Under the pieces are notes generated by a model. It was not told where the DNA came from, made no database searches, and saw only the letters and a list, made by a program, of their open reading frames with translations. The translations under genes were made by a program, and so were the position numbers. A stretch of 64,000 bases of DNA from Clavelina lepadiformis (Eukaryota; Chordata; Ascidiacea; Aplousobranchia; Clavelinidae): the NCBI RefSeq assembly GCF_947623445.1, contig NC_135241.1, positions 19,718,501 through 19,782,500 of the forward strand. Reading direction: 5' to 3'. Below, one piece after another: positions 22,336-35,371 of the stretch (positions are counted from its first letter, which is position 1; every line of letters starts with the position of its first letter).

Positions 22336-23681
22336 TTTCAACTGAAGGTTGAATTTGATCCTTGTGCGAAACAACGGTTATTACGTACCAATAAATATAT
22401 ACAGTGCTCCCGCGATTTGGTTACCATTACTGGTTAATCATTAAGTTTTTGTGTAACTTGTAGAAGTTAAGTTGTAGCGGCCTGGGTGGCATTTTTAATA
22501 CCATTACATCATTTCTCCGAAAAGTGTTTTCCAGTAATTGATTGAAGTTTATGAACTTGTTTTTTGATAACACTTCAACTTTCGTTTGATATTTGGAAAC
22601 TTGCTCTGAATAACTTCGTGTGAACACTCCCTTTAGTACGTTCCCAGGATGTTTCCAGCACCTGTGCCGATAAGAAATCTTCATTGCAAATGCCCGCTTC
22701 TTTAACTTTATAGTGATAATTTATCTACGTGTCAGCTTCAACTACATGTAACTTCCATTGCCAACACATTGTTTTCCTCGCTGCACATTCTGAAATGCTT
22801 CGTTTTTCTTGTCGAATATTTTCACTCCCATCACTTCACGTTTTATAAGCTCTTACTTTCACCAGCGAGCACGGAGAGACACAAAGAGAGGCAGATAGAC
22901 ATGGTGATTGCAATTCAATAGAAATCTTATAAGCAGTGGTATTACTATGTTCTTGATTATGCATAATATTGAGAAAGTGTGCAGCACCTACAATAAAAAC
23001 TTTTTCTTGTAAACTATTTCTGTTGCAATATAAAAACCTTTCGGCTGACAAGAGGTTAGAGTATTTTAACCGCACGCAATAATAGAGTCAGATAATTCAA
23101 CAGGTAAATTAAGTTAACATAAGTTAAGTTAAAACAGATAAGCTCTGCATCTGCATTAATAGTCTCTGCAATGTCGTTATAATTAAGATTAGTATTATGA
23201 AAATAAGTGATTTCACTTCAAAGGTTATTCTACTGCTGTCAAATGTATGCATAATTTCCATGCAGGACTCCACGATTATTGTGATCTCGCAAAGCCATAT
23301 AAAACGTGTAGCAGCTGGTACTGTTTCGACCGACTGCTATTTCGACCGACTGCTTGAACAGTCGATTTCAAAACTAAGATTGGTGATGGTATGTTTCACA
23401 TCGACGATACAACTTAAACGTTAGGGCACGGTACATATCTGTCTTTGCTACGACCTGGTCGTTAATCTAGTTAAAAATTAAGTTTGTCCGATTACTGGAA
23501 ATGAAGTTGTTATGACGAGAATTCTTATATCCACACAGAAACGGTCACGTCTCAGGTGTTGTGATGTTTTTTTACTGAGGTTGACTGGCTACATCACCGT
23601 GTTTTATACTGTTGTTGCTGTTGTTGAGAACTCTCTTAATTGTTTACGTGACACCACTTTTAAACCATTACACGTATTATA
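22336..23681. other. Intergenic upstream of gene A
   Basis: No exon or bounded element recognised. It is the presumed promoter side of HSD gene A. An 85-codon minus-strand frame at 22427-22684 and a 79-codon frame at 22836-23075 show no motif. Confidence 0.35.
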
Positions 23682-24211
23682 CAGTAGCCGCCGCTTATAG
23701 GATCCACGGATATTGGATCCAGCCGCGTATTGTTGGAGCAAAATCCCGTGGAACGGAATTTCTACATTCTAACATAATCCAAAAATACTTCGCTTAGGCC
23801 TTAGCGGATCCACGCCTCCAGTTCGTGGATCCAGTCCCAACGTGTGGCCTCATAGTAAAATGCTGAAATGTAGTAAAAATCCTAGTAAAATGTTTTCCTG
23901 TAGCTGTTGTAACGTCTCTTTTCACTTTGTCGGCTCTGACTATGAGCCGTTGTGATGTAATACAGACTGTAGTTTGCGTGGGTATGTTTGAAAACATGCG
24001 GAGACTATCCAGTGAGACTTTGCGGTTTTTTGGTGATTTATGTGTTTTATTTTGTGTTCTTTGAGTTATTTTAGACGTTCGTATACATTGCATGATTAAC
24101 AACCAAGCACACAGAGTTTGTTTTAGTCTTATGGAGACCTAAAGTAGACCCGCCGCTTGTAGTATCCATTTCTCCTGGAAAGGAGGTGGATCTTATAAGC
24201 GACGACTACTG
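23682..24211. mobile_element. Pogo-like MITE, about 530 bp
   Basis: The left end CAGTAGCCGCCGCTTATAGG and the right end, read inversely, CAGTAGTCGTCGCTTATAAG form imperfect terminal inverted repeats. A TA precedes the left end (23680-23681). The right flank reads AT, so the target duplication is not perfect. Several GGATCCAC/GTGGATCC words recur inside. No coding capacity. The ends match those of the larger element at 28088-32205. Confidence 0.6.
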
Positions 24212-24739
24212 ATTACTTTTTCTATGTACAGTATATGTTATATTATATAGAGCCTGCAGTTCTTACATATAAATCACAGATTATATTACATATTATATTA
24301 CATGTTTTTTTCCGCTGCTACCTATTGGGAATACTTGCTTACAATACAGTAATATCTTATGTACTGTCTTGCATACTTTCGTGATATTATTATGCTTGCC
24401 TTTTTAGTACACTAGTTTTAAAACGGGATGCAACGTATGATATTTTTTGAATGCTTAGGGGTAGTGTTGTGCATCTAGTATGTACGATTTTGTCCAGAAA
24501 GATTTTGGATTAACTGGCCATAAGCGAAAGCTGCCAAATGCAGAGATGATTATAATCATTCATAATATATTTTGATTGCAAAAGAAGATATCAATCAACA
24601 AAAAAACGGTAATTATTGAACAATAGCCGCGTAAGGCGATAATAATTTTTCTTTTAGAATACAGGATTGCTATAGCTGTAAAATTCCGCATGATAGCAAA
24701 TACAACGGCAAACATGTCGGATTTTATGAGTGGTCATAG
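24212..24739. other. Intergenic between MITE and gene B
   Basis: AT-rich; no gene or repeat recognised. Confidence 0.3.
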
Positions 24740-27364
24740 TCATTCAGTCTTCTTTGTCGGTGCTGCCAGCATGACCTTCTTAACTCTCGCCATGGATATC
24801 GCGTTGTATAAATCGGTTGAAATCAACCTAGTCAGATAACCCTGTAAATAGAATCCTAAATATTGAGAGGACTTGAGCTAACAACAAAGAGAATAGTTTT
24901 ACAGAATACGATACTAAACGTGTCGTACATATCGTGATGATAAAAACAACAAAGACGAAAATTGATTTCAATTCTGTTATGTTACATATACAGTAGCATG
25001 CAGCAAAGCATTGCTCGTAGCAATCTTGAAATTCATTGGGCAACGCTCATGACATCGCTACATATTAATTCATTTAATAATTGTTAATATGCTCGTTATA
25101 ACAAACCTTATAGTGAATGCAGTTTTTTTACGATTATAGCCTACTTCTCTCAAAGATAGCAATACGTTAAAATTCCGATGAAAACAATTTTTATAGAAAT
25201 AGACATGCATAGTAATTTTCAAATTAATATACCGTAGCATAACGTTTTTAATGTCTCGTCCCCAATTTTATTTTGGTTACACAAGTGTAAGTAGATTCTT
25301 GCCTGAAATGCGTGAGTCAAATAACCATGAGTCCATCTCGTCTTGTCAACGGTCGCCAACCACGACTTGCAGTAGTCTTCCGCTGAAATCATTTTTTTAT
25401 AACGCGGGAGATATTCCGTCAAGTTACTTTGCACCAACGAAGGCATACAACTCTGGATTAAACATAGTGAAATGCATGCATATTACAAGCTTTTATTTTA
25501 TCAGATATATTGGTTTAGCACAATTAAAATATAAAATTTACCTGAATTGTAATGCCTTTGCTTTCGTACTCGTAGCTTAACCCTTGAGAAAAGAAGTTGA
25601 GGAACGTTTTTGTTGCGCTGTACATTAAGAGGTATGATGTTGGTTTTACAGCTGAGATGGAAGACACGTTTAATATGAGTCCTCGTTTTCGTTCGACCAT
25701 CCCCGGAAGGACAATCTGTGTCATCTGCAAAAATATTACTTAAAATTAGGGAATGAAATTAGTACGTTTTTGGTATAACTCGTCATTTACACCCAGGGTA
25801 CTATTACTTTCTTAAATTGCGAAGCAAAAGTGAGTTTGTCGTTTATCACCACAACGATTTTCGCTGAATGGCCGGTAAATGAAACGGACATGTTTAAAAT
25901 ATTTTCTTCGTCAACTGTGGAAGTGTATGCTATTTGCCAAACATGTGAACTGCATATGCTCTTGTTTAAGACAAACTTAATTCATCGTTGGGTTTGTATC
26001 CTTACAATATATATCGGTAAAACAGTTTCTACTTACCTTTACAGCTGATATTACGTTCACCCGGATTATGTTTCTTATTAGCGTTGAAAGATTTGGGATA
26101 TCGAGAAATTTACCCAACTTATGGCCGATACCAACATTATTAACTAATGTCCCTATGTCAAGCCCTTGCAAGAAATCGGTTATTTGGTCGTAAATTTCTT
26201 CATCGAGGCTGAAATCTATCGCCAGCCACTTTGTTTGCACATTGTATTTTCTCTCTGCAATTTAGATTGACTTTGTAGGTGCTCTCTATAGTACGGATAA
26301 AATAATTTGATGAATTAATTTGTCATTTCACATTGCATCGCTATTATTTACCTATTTCACTTGCCACTGTTTTCAGTTTTTCTTGGTTCCGGCTTATTAA
26401 GACAATGTTTTGACCACGTGAAGCAAGCTATTGTAAATATCGTTTTGGTTAAGTGCTTATAACATAGGAAAATTCAGCAAAGTTTAGCTATCAGATCAAC
26501 CAGACTTATGTTGTTTAAGAAATATATATTTCGCCCTACAACATCTTCAGTTTCTATAAAAGGCAAGCAGTAAAGTACAATATAACGTAAACGATTTAAA
26601 CCATAATAGTTTCTAGTAATGTAAAAATTGTGCTTAGCCAAATAGTGTTAGGAAATAATTAAAAGAAAGTAAAGTATCTGCAATCAAAGAGAAAGTTTAA
26701 CGTTTTGCAGTTAATAAAATTATTGCTTATAATGTATAATGATAAGCACAAAACATTACAATATAGTGAAAAATAGCTACTGTACTTGTGAACTTTATCA
26801 ACACAACGAATACCTGAAACGCAGTCGCTTTTCCAATTCCACTTGTTGGTCCAGTTACAACTATAAAAGCACACATATACGCTGTAGTGAATAGAACTAA
26901 CTATACAAGACTTAACTACCATCTCATTGTATTCATTTCATATTTGAAAACAACGTTTTTTTACCACTTTTTACTATACTGACAAAGAGTACGCTACACG
27001 GCAGGGACCTCGTTTCAGGAGGGGACCTGTACCCCAAACTTTTTAACAACTATCATAGTTTATCACAAGTGAAACTGTATTCTGAGACTGCCAATGCGTA
27101 TCACACCAAGTTTGTCCGCTTCGAAGTTTTCTAGCAAACTCGGTCTCTGCTATACTGTATTTAACCTTTTGGACATCTTTTCGTCCAGTTGTTGTACCAA
27201 AACTGGTTTAGTTTAAACTTACCTGACCATTTGCCATATTGACTGAAATCCGGATATGTGGAGAAGAAATACAAACGAAATCCTTCTCTTAACTTTAGCA
27301 CAAGCTTCACAATAAAATATGAAAAAGTTAAGATGCCAATATACTGAAAAATTGAGCAATCCAT
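24740..27364 (-). CDS. HSD gene B: 17-beta-HSD12/HSDL1-like short-chain dehydrogenase
   Basis: Exons: 27223-27364, 26814-26860, 26352-26427, 26037-26254, 25542-25724, 25303-25452, 24740-24841 (305 residues, open throughout). The start MDCSIFQYIG at 27364 is shared with the C, D and F paralogues. Visible features are an N-terminal hydrophobic anchor, the cofactor motif VVTGPTSGIG, the NNVG motif, the strand leading to the active Ser (LILNVSS), the catalytic YSATK, and a C-terminal KKTE. Exon lengths 1-6 (142, 47, 76, 218, 183, 150 bp) equal those of gene A exactly, showing tandem duplication. Intron 6 has a GC donor (CAG then GCAAGAAT). It is probably an ER-membrane NADPH-dependent ketoreductase; whether it acts on steroids or fatty acyl-CoA cannot be told from the sequence. 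Confidence 0.85.
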
Positions 27365-28087
27365 TTCGAGTATGAGACGTGTCTTAACAAAATACGTATA
27401 ACACCGGTTTCCGATTAAACGAATGCTGATGCTTATAAGTTATCAGAAAAATGCGTCACCCATACCGATTAATAATTAATAGAATGTTAGTATTACCGGT
27501 TAATAACCGCGTTAATAGTTAATCAAACTATTTTTCCCGTACGAGCTTAATCCAAACGTGGAATGTTAGCTGCTTGCTACAAAAGGAAATTAAGGCATCT
27601 TTTATAAAAACTTGTGTTGTTTATTTTTTGTTTTTCTATTGGCCAACTTTGTTCTTTACTTCGATGGCGATCGAAGTAAAAAACTTCTCAGCTAGGTAAA
27701 ATAACGTGTTTTTTACATAACACTTTCACTCCTTTTCATATGTGAATGCGTGTATTCCTTTTAGTATAGCATATGTGCTAAAAGTTAAACTAGTTTCTTT
27801 GGTACAGGTGCCATATAACTTTCACATTTTCATATATGCATGCACACGTATGTTAGACAAATCGTCGTTAAATCTTTTTGTCTAAAGCCAAGGAAGTATT
27901 ATTTTTGCCGACAAAAAATGCTTATCAGAGGTTACATTGATTTGTATAGTCAACTAAGTAAGTAAGTTGTTTTCACATTCCTCCCTTACAAACCCAAACA
28001 CTGTCAATTCCTCCCCAACAAAAATCATCAATCAACAATCAGTCCATATTAGCCAAATAATTGTTGTTTTTCATGTGAAAGGTATTA
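27365..28087. other. Intergenic upstream of gene B
   Basis: AT-rich, no gene. Motifs such as ATTCCTCCCTTACAAAC near 27980 resemble sequence near 32280-32330, on the other side of the transposon stack. This may hint at an older repeat around it. Confidence 0.3.
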
Positions 28088-28373
28088 CAGTAGTCGCCGC
28101 TTTATAAGCCCACTTCTGGACCGGACCATTTTGGGCTTATTAAGCGGAATAAGTGTTTTCGTCAATCTAGAGCGACGGTACACAGTACACACTACACAAT
28201 ACCCACACACCACAAGCAAGTTTACTGTCGCATGCAATAACTTTATTAACAATTTTACGTTTAACTGCACACTTCGCTAAGTTTTTAGCTTACTGCAGTT
28301 CTTCAAATTCTAAACCTACTGTACCACACACCGCAACAGTTACCATACATCACATTACCATTATTATATACTA

Positions 28374-29292
28374 CAGTGAGACCTCGTTAATCCGGACCAC
28401 TTCGTTTCGTCAAAAAATGTCGGTTTAGCGGGGTATCCGGATTATCGGAAAGTAAAAAATCAATCAATCTTGCAAATGCAGCACCGTGTTCAAAACGAAG
28501 TATGCACCTTACTCCAATTCTAAGTACCGACTTTCTGGCTGGACAGCAACTAAAATAAAATTATATTTTTTGTATGATCCGACCCAGTGTCGAACCCCAG
28601 AACCACCGTATTAAAGACGAATGCTCTCCAAGTGACGAACATTCGGCGGCAAATCGGTTTGACAACCGCTCTTGCATGGCGAAGCATTCCGGCGGGACAA
28701 GCAGTCTGAACTTTCTTTGACCTGTTTCCAATCTTTGCGCAATGCGATATCTAAAGCTGATAGCACGATTGAGTTGCAGTAGTATGTCTTCAATAGATTG
28801 CCGCACTCAACCGATGTAATGTACGTATTTTTTTGCGACCGCGGAAGCGTTGTTTGTTACTGTTGATGAACAATTTATTTTTTCGTTTCTAAAATACTGT
28901 ACAGTATTTCATAGTATGACTAAAAAGCTGTGCGGCTAAAATTTTTTACAAAGCGCAATGCTGTACAGTACTGTACTTTTGAATCAATAAAGACCGCAAC
29001 GTTATTATGCGTAGATAATAATCGGCTATTGTTTCGTCAACTAACTACCCAGTGTACATAGTGTATTAGGACAATCGTGAATCATTTTCGCTTAATTGTT
29101 AATAATCCGGTTTATCGGATTTTATTGCTATTGATTTAGCACATTTGTTCCAAAACTTTTGTGTCGGAGTCGGACAGCGGGGTTTCCGGATTAAAGGGGT
29201 AAAATGCATAGGAAGAAATCCGTTCCCGGCAGTTTTGTGTCGGATAGCGGGGATTCCGGTTGTTCGGGGTCCGGATTAACGAGGTCCCACTG
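28374..29292. mobile_element. Tigger/pogo-type element, internally deleted, nested
   Basis: The terminal inverted repeats are CAGTGAGACCTCGTTAATCC on the left and CAGTGGGACCTCGTTAATCC read from the right, with TA target duplications (28372-28373 and 29293-29294). The ends have the form typical of Tigger elements (CAGTnnnACCTCG.TTAATCCGG). A minus-strand frame at 28611-28793 (IVLSALDIALRKDWKQV) weakly recalls the C-terminal part of a Tigger transposase. That assignment is low confidence. Confidence 0.75.
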
Positions 29293-29299
29293 TATATAG

Positions 29300-31896
29300 C
29301 AGGGGTGGCCAAACTGCGGCTCTTGAACCGCATGCGGCTCTTTGAGCCTTTGATTGCGGCTCTTTAATGAATTACACTGTGCTGCGTTTGAAAATTTTTT
29401 TTCAAAGGTCAAAGATGTTTTAACTGTTTCTGAATCGATTTTTTGCGCTGAACTCAAAAATGCAACCAGTTTTTTTCAAATAGGTCAAGTTTTTTTTCTA
29501 TCGCATATTTAATTATGCTAGCTTTGGTCATTATTGTGCACAAAGAAACTAATTTCTGGGGTAGCTTAATTGGTCATGCATGTTGTCAATTTTCGCAAGA
29601 TGGTATTTTTATTTGAATGTAAGGTTTTTGCAATGACAGCCATTTTAAATACTAAAAAAATATAATGACACAGTTGAAATAAAGGCACTTACAACTAACC
29701 AAGAAAGCTTCCTAACACATAATTTTGTTCAACGGCGCTCAACCTAAAAGTAGAAGTTAATATGTTACACTATAGACACGTAAACACTTAACATCACAAA
29801 TGTGTTTAAATGTGAAATACTTGCCAACATCAATGTGTGAAATAAAAACGAAGTGTTCAAAATAGCTTAACACAGAAAGCGTTGTGCGGCACATGATGAT
29901 ATTACGACGTTAAATGCAATAACAATATAAATACAAATGATTTATGCTGACAAAAAGTGTCGCTTCAAAGATTTTCTTCTATGTGTGGTATTGGGAAGAT
30001 CTCTTTTTAAGCACCAACAGTAATCTGCAAGCATGTTTACGTCCCAGTATCCTTGGTACCTTTCTTCCATATGGCGAAGGTCTTGGTGGAATCTCTCTCC
30101 CTGTTCTTCGCTGTAGTCACCACAGTTGTCAGGAAAGTAATCTAAATGCGAACTCAGAAAGTGCATTTTCACAGACATCCGGGCTCCAAGGGATTGAAAG
30201 CTTCCAAGCAGCTCTTTAACCTGTGCTTCATAATCAGGGCTTCTATGCTTTCCAAGGAAGTTTGAAATTACTACTCGAAATCCTGTCCATGCTCTTTTTT
30301 CTACTGCACTCATGTGTGCAGTAAAACCTTCGTCTTTCATCAGCTCACGGATCTGTGGCCCATCAAAGACTCCTGCTCGTAGCTTCGCTTCAGAGATACG
30401 GGGAAATTTCATTTGTAAGAACTTGAAGGTTGGGCCATCTTTATCAAGTGCTTTGGTATAGTTTTTCATGAGACCAAGTTTAATGTGGAGAGGTGGCAAA
30501 AGAATATTTTGTGGATCAACTAAGTAAGCAAATTTGACATTTTTAAAATGTAAAAAATGTACTTTGGTCTGCATCCCATGTGTCTTGTTCACTTGCTTTG
30601 CTCTCTGCAGATGAAGAACACTCCATTTCACTTATTTCTCCAGGTGGTTCTGTAACAGGAATACCAGGGCCATGTGGTACTGGTTTCATGGCTGAAGGAA
30701 CATCAGGGTACTTCACATGTTGTTTGTTCTTCCGGTTTATTCCTAAAATGAAAAAGAACACTGTTACTCTTAAATCAAGCAATTAATGAAAATGCCTCCA
30801 TACAGTGCAAGTATCAGCATACCTTGTAAGTTGGTCATGCAAAAATAACAATCAGTGACATGGTCTTTTCCTTCTCTCCATACCATAGGAATACCAAAAG
30901 GAAGGCTCTTTATTTTCTTTAGGCTCCATAATCTCAAGTTTTCAACGCATGCTCTACAACATATATGCGGAGCAAATGCCTTGTCCTGATCGCCTAGTTT
31001 TACTCCAAAATACGCATAATATGCTTTCTTAACAAACTGCGTAATTTTTGCTTGGCGACTGCGCAGGGTGACCTTGCCACATATGTAACAGAACCTGTCT
31101 GGATCATTTTTGCACTTTCTCATTGTACTGTAAAAACAAATCATCTAAACTGCACACTAAACTAGCCTGTAAAAACAAGTTCAGATGTTTAACTTTTCAA
31201 GCACCAGGTGCATTCGTTATGTTCTTCTCATTGTGATGTCACTGAAGTTTCATCAAAACTTAATTCAAAAGCTAAATCATTTTTATGACATCACAAATCT
31301 CAATCGCAAACGCTGAAGTTGTCAAAAATTTCAAATGCAATTTGCCAAAAAACTAGACCTGATTGAAGAAAACGGATAACAGTTTTGGATTCAGCATCAA
31401 AAAGTACAATAAGAACCGTCAATACTTTAGTAACCTAAAAATTAACGCAGCACAGTGTTATCATTGTTGAATTAGACATGCATTTTCCCGGTCTAGACGA
31501 GTTGTTTGATCAAATTATGAAACAATACGTTCTGTCACAGGTAGTAACAATTGAATCATTGTTAGTAATAATCAAATTACACACCAAAAAGTACATTATT
31601 GTACAAAAGTGTGCTAACTTGTACACTGTAGTTAAGTAAACTGTCAGATTGAATCTGTACGTCAGGGCTGACCTAGTTTTAAATCTTGGTTCCGGTTATA
31701 CTAATAATTGCAAAAAGAGTTGGTGAAGCCAAGGTGGAGACTCATAGTATCACCACACAGCAATAATGTTTATCAATAGCTACACATCGATGTGAGTGAA
31801 TAAATTCGTGTTTTTTATTGTGTTTGTATTGTGGCTCTTTTAAAACTGGAATTTGTTATGTGCGGCTCGACAATGAAGCAGGTTTGGCCACCCCTG
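29300..31896. mobile_element. hAT-ended element carrying a two-exon gene, nested
   Basis: The ends CAGGGGTGGCCAAACTGCGG and, inversely, CAGGGGTGGCCAAACCTGC have the classic hAT form. The 8-bp flanks GTATATAG (29292-29299) and CTATATAG (31897-31904) match at 7 of 8 positions. Insertion occurred exactly at the right edge of the Tigger-type element. GCGGCTCTT words recur just inside the left end and GCGGCTC/GTGGCTCTT inside the right. The gene inside, on the minus strand, is described separately. Confidence 0.8.
29942..31123 (-). pseudogene. Element-borne protein of unknown function with CxxC motifs, middle deleted
   Basis: Exon 1 (30823-31123) begins MRKCKNDPDRFCYICGKV and contains the cysteine pairs CYIC, CCRAC and CYFC, suggesting a zinc-binding domain. 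A short intron (donor GTATGC, acceptor TTTTAG) leads to exon 2 at 30742, which runs through an acidic/proline-rich linker. At about 30545 the frame shifts and the remaining 200 codons (to 29942) are conserved-looking. They include VDPQNILLPPLHIKLGLMKN, FHQDLRHMEERYQGYW and LADYCWCLKRD. I recognise these blocks from abundant uncharacterised proteins in cnidarian and arthropod genomes, in which a longer central domain lies between the two parts. The copy therefore seems to have lost its middle. It could be the element's own transposase or a captured gene; the sequence alone does not decide. Confidence 0.6.
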
Positions 31897-32207
31897 CTAT
31901 ATAGAATAGAGTCTAGAGTAGACGAATGACCACCAACGATCAAGTTTGTGACGTAACACTTGCAATTGCATTTAATGTGTAGCCTACCGTAATACACTAC
32001 TGTACTGCCAAACCATCATCACCCATGTACTCAAGGTCAAATTATGGAAAATCTCTCCGAAAATGGGCTTATTAAACGGAGTTTTAGGCTTACAAAGCGG
32101 AGCATTTTACTACAGGAACAAATGGATTAAACCGGGACCGTGCTGAATTGGGCTTAATAGGCGGCTGGGTTTACCAACCGCGGGCTTATAAAGTTGCGAC
32201 TCATGTA

Positions 32208-35200
32208 TAAATAAAAGTAAGCTTATAATGTGTATAAATAAATTTCAATAAATTTTTGAAAGACTTTCCATTCAAAATTTCTCCCTTAACCATTTTTCCT
32301 TCCTTAACATAACGAATTCCTCCTTAGGGAGTCAAGTGGCTCACTTTGAGAAACACTGGTCTAGAGTCTAAAGTTTAGATTCTAAACTCTAGAGCGGTGT
32401 TTTTTGGGAACATCTGGTCCGTTTATTGTAAGTTAATAATATTTTTGGCTAGTTTCCTTTTTTGTCTTTGTTTTTGTCACGTTAATGTATTGTTTACTAT
32501 AGCAACTGTATAGTTATCCATAAGCGTTTCTGGGAAACGGTAACATTAGTGACAACGTACTGACGATACAGTACAGTATATCGAAATGAGGTTGCAAAAT
32601 GAAATATAAGCTTTAACACGTTAGTATCAACCATATGCCAGGAAAACTATGGTCTCCACCTCACAGTAGTGCGCAGGAAAAAACATTGCTTTGCGAAAAA
32701 GACGAAAGCGTCAGACAAAATAAAACACAAGCTTAATCCCATAAAAAGGTTGTTAGGCTTTCAAATAACGAAAAGCATTTTTTCTTTCGTCACCTCATGC
32801 GATTTAGTGATAGTATATATAAACTGTCACTGTTTCACTGAAAGATCGTACGTTCGAAGCTATTTTTCACTGTTTCTTTTTAACCTAGCTTGAATGTTAT
32901 AATTTATAACGTATTGACTTAAACAAAGCCTATAATAAATCTTCGCCGCCATACAAGTCTTCGAGAGCCGCATGTTTGACTCCCAAGAACTAATGCAGAG
33001 GTCACCTAACTACGGCCTCACTCTGCCACAAATGACCTTATTATATTGCAGCCTATTCAACAAGGTATTCATCCGGCCCGCGAGCGTCAGTTCTCATGCT
33101 TATCTGACCCTTTGTGAAAAAAGTTTGGTGATGCCTGTGTCACGGGATTATTTTTATGCACCTGTTTTGTTGACACCACATTATACAGCGTCTTTTCTTT
33201 GCATTGTGTTGTTTTTATGCATGTTCACGGTCTGCCGTATTTTCCTTGTTTATGTTCTTTTACTTGTTCTTGTTCACCTGTTTTTTTCCAAATTTCTTGT
33301 GACGTCTCACGTAGTTACCCCAAAGGCCTAATTAGTATCGTGTTTTACGTTCCACGTTGATTCCTTCATCGCGTGGAATTTGTTTGGTGTAGTACTGTGC
33401 TCGGCTGGGCGACGGTTGTCGGTAGTTATGTTTTGGTTTTAGAGTAAGATGGATGTTTTTATGAAAGAAAATACCATTACAAGTTAACAAGGCAAAACCG
33501 GCCAAGTGACTAGCCGTTAAGGCGGGAAGATTCCTGGCTAAGGAAAATCTTTGTTACACCTGAACTAATGGGTCTTTAACCAAACAATACTAGAAAAGCC
33601 CCGATCGATCTGCAGTCATGAGGTTTTTATTTTGACGCCAAAATAAATGCCTTGTTTTGACTTTTCGAAATCTGGTCAGGGCGCAAATACAAAGAAGGTT
33701 GACACGAAGCACTTGAAAATACTTTTGTAGGCTACAACTACAAACGTTATGCAAGATATAAATAAGGTTACCGTTTGCCTTGCTTATAATGGGTGTAGTT
33801 ATGCTGCTGGTAAGCGGCTTATTTCAATTCCATACAACTACAAGCAAGGGTGCAGTTTTGCCAGAGCGCCGCTCCGACATCTTTGCGAGCTTTGGCAGCC
33901 CAGCACCGTTAATAACGTCTTAAGTTGAAGAAATATATGTCTTTTCTTTTTGAAATTCACAGTTATTTTGTGATGATAAGTTATTAGTGAATGCAAGCAC
34001 AAAATGTGACAAATATAGAAACAGCATAAAAATGTCAGGCTTTATCAGGTCCTATGTTGAGCTTAGGCATCTATTATATTGTTGGCACTACACCCCTGAC
34101 TATACAATTGTGGTGTTTTGGGCCTTGAAGTTATTCTTGTCTTCGGAATTGTGGAAACGTCGTCCGAGCGTGATGAATTGTCAAGAGCAAGCCATACATA
34201 CGGCAACCTGGTGCTGGTTTCAAAATATTTTTATCAAAATTTATGTTTTCAATAAAGTCACTGAGATAATAATGTAATAGCCTAAACTTTACCAAAATCC
34301 CTGTATTTTTGAAAATACCTGTGGCGTACAGTAATTTGTTCTGCGCTTGATAGCAATACGTTACTTGTGAAACATTTTTTTTAACGAAAATCAAAAGGAA
34401 AACAGAAATCAAAATAACCATTAAAACCAAGACAAAAATAGAAAAGAAAAATTAAAAAAACACTAAAATAAAAGTAAAAATGGAAATCAAAATAAAAACA
34501 GAAATTAAGTTAAAAAAGGAAGAATAAAAACCAAATTGAAAATAAAATCGGAAATCAAAAATACGTTGCAAATAATAAAGTGATAACTATTGGCTTTCAT
34601 ACTACACCACCGTTATGCACTTCGAAACTACTGTAAAACCTTCTAAATGATTGCATTACATTTTCTAGTATAACTGATCAGTAACCACTTAGGGCGGTTA
34701 GTCGTGTGTTGTGACACGTAGCCTATTTCCTTTAAGTCGAAAATTTGCGGTGCACCAAATTAAAGTCAATGATATTCTGTACAATTATAACTATTATTGG
34801 TGATTGTTTGATATTGAATTTTGCTATATAGTACTGATGGATTGAAATACCATGATCTTATGAAAATATAATCAACTACAAGCCCAAGTGCCCATGAATT
34901 ATTTTCAATATACCATCTTTTTTGCTTTATTTATCGCCGCTTCTCATATTTATAAAAATCATTGTTATAGTTGAAAAATATTACAAGTGTTTATTTTAGT
35001 GACTTGAACTAAGTTTTAATTGAAAAATGTTGAAACGCAAACTTCACAGAATTTCTCAATGACAAGCAATTTCAACCGTGAATGCAACTTCACCTACATT
35101 CAAAATACTGTAATAGTGTACGTGAACAGCTATTCCATTTTACATAGCAATTAATATTTTCGTGGTAAAATAGCTCACACTATAACGGAATACGAAATGA

Positions 35201-35371
35201 ACTTAACCATTTATAACATAATTTGTATGTTTCCTGACCACAAAGAACCTGAATTCAAATATGCGATTTTAAATATGGGCTATACATACTATCACATGTT
35301 TTGTTGTTATAGTTATGTTGATTCACGACTTTGGTGCTAAACTTCTAGTCATATTTCAAAACACATTCCAT
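32208..35371. other. Intergenic, no gene recognised
   Basis: Contains a short hairpin at about 32359-32394 (TCTAGAGTCTAAA paired with TTCTAAACTCTAGA) just after a hAT-like end (TTTGAGAAACACTGG). A 119-codon plus-strand frame at 32972-33331 and a 96-codon frame at 33987-34277 show no family features. An A-rich tract is listed separately. Confidence 0.35.
34400..34570. repeat. A-rich low-complexity tract
   Basis: About 170 bp built of irregular units like AAATCAAAATAAAAACAGA. It is a degenerate simple repeat without coding potential. Confidence 0.7.

Larger units (their letters stand above)
28088..32205. mobile_element. Outer pogo-like element hosting two nested transposons
   Basis: The left end CAGTAGTCGCCGCTTTATAA and the right end, read inversely, CATGAGTCGCAACTTTATAA are inverted repeats extending into AAGCCC. 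TA dinucleotides flank both ends (28086-28087 and 32206-32207). Subterminal GGGCTTATTAAGCGG/GGGCTTATTAAACGG words occur on both sides. Removing the nested elements (28374-29292 and 29300-31896) leaves about 600 bp, so the outer unit is itself a MITE. It shares end sequence with the MITE at 23682-24211. Confidence 0.7.

Noticed and set aside
32340-32400. Right end of a larger hAT element enclosing the 28-32 kb nest (TTTGAGAAACACTGG)
   Set aside because: No corresponding left end with an 8-bp duplication was seen near 27.9-28.1 kb; only loose similarity of ATTCCTCC-type words.
32972-33331. 119-codon plus-strand frame as a membrane protein
   Set aside because: The hydrophobic stretch arises from T-rich DNA; no conserved motif or gene context.
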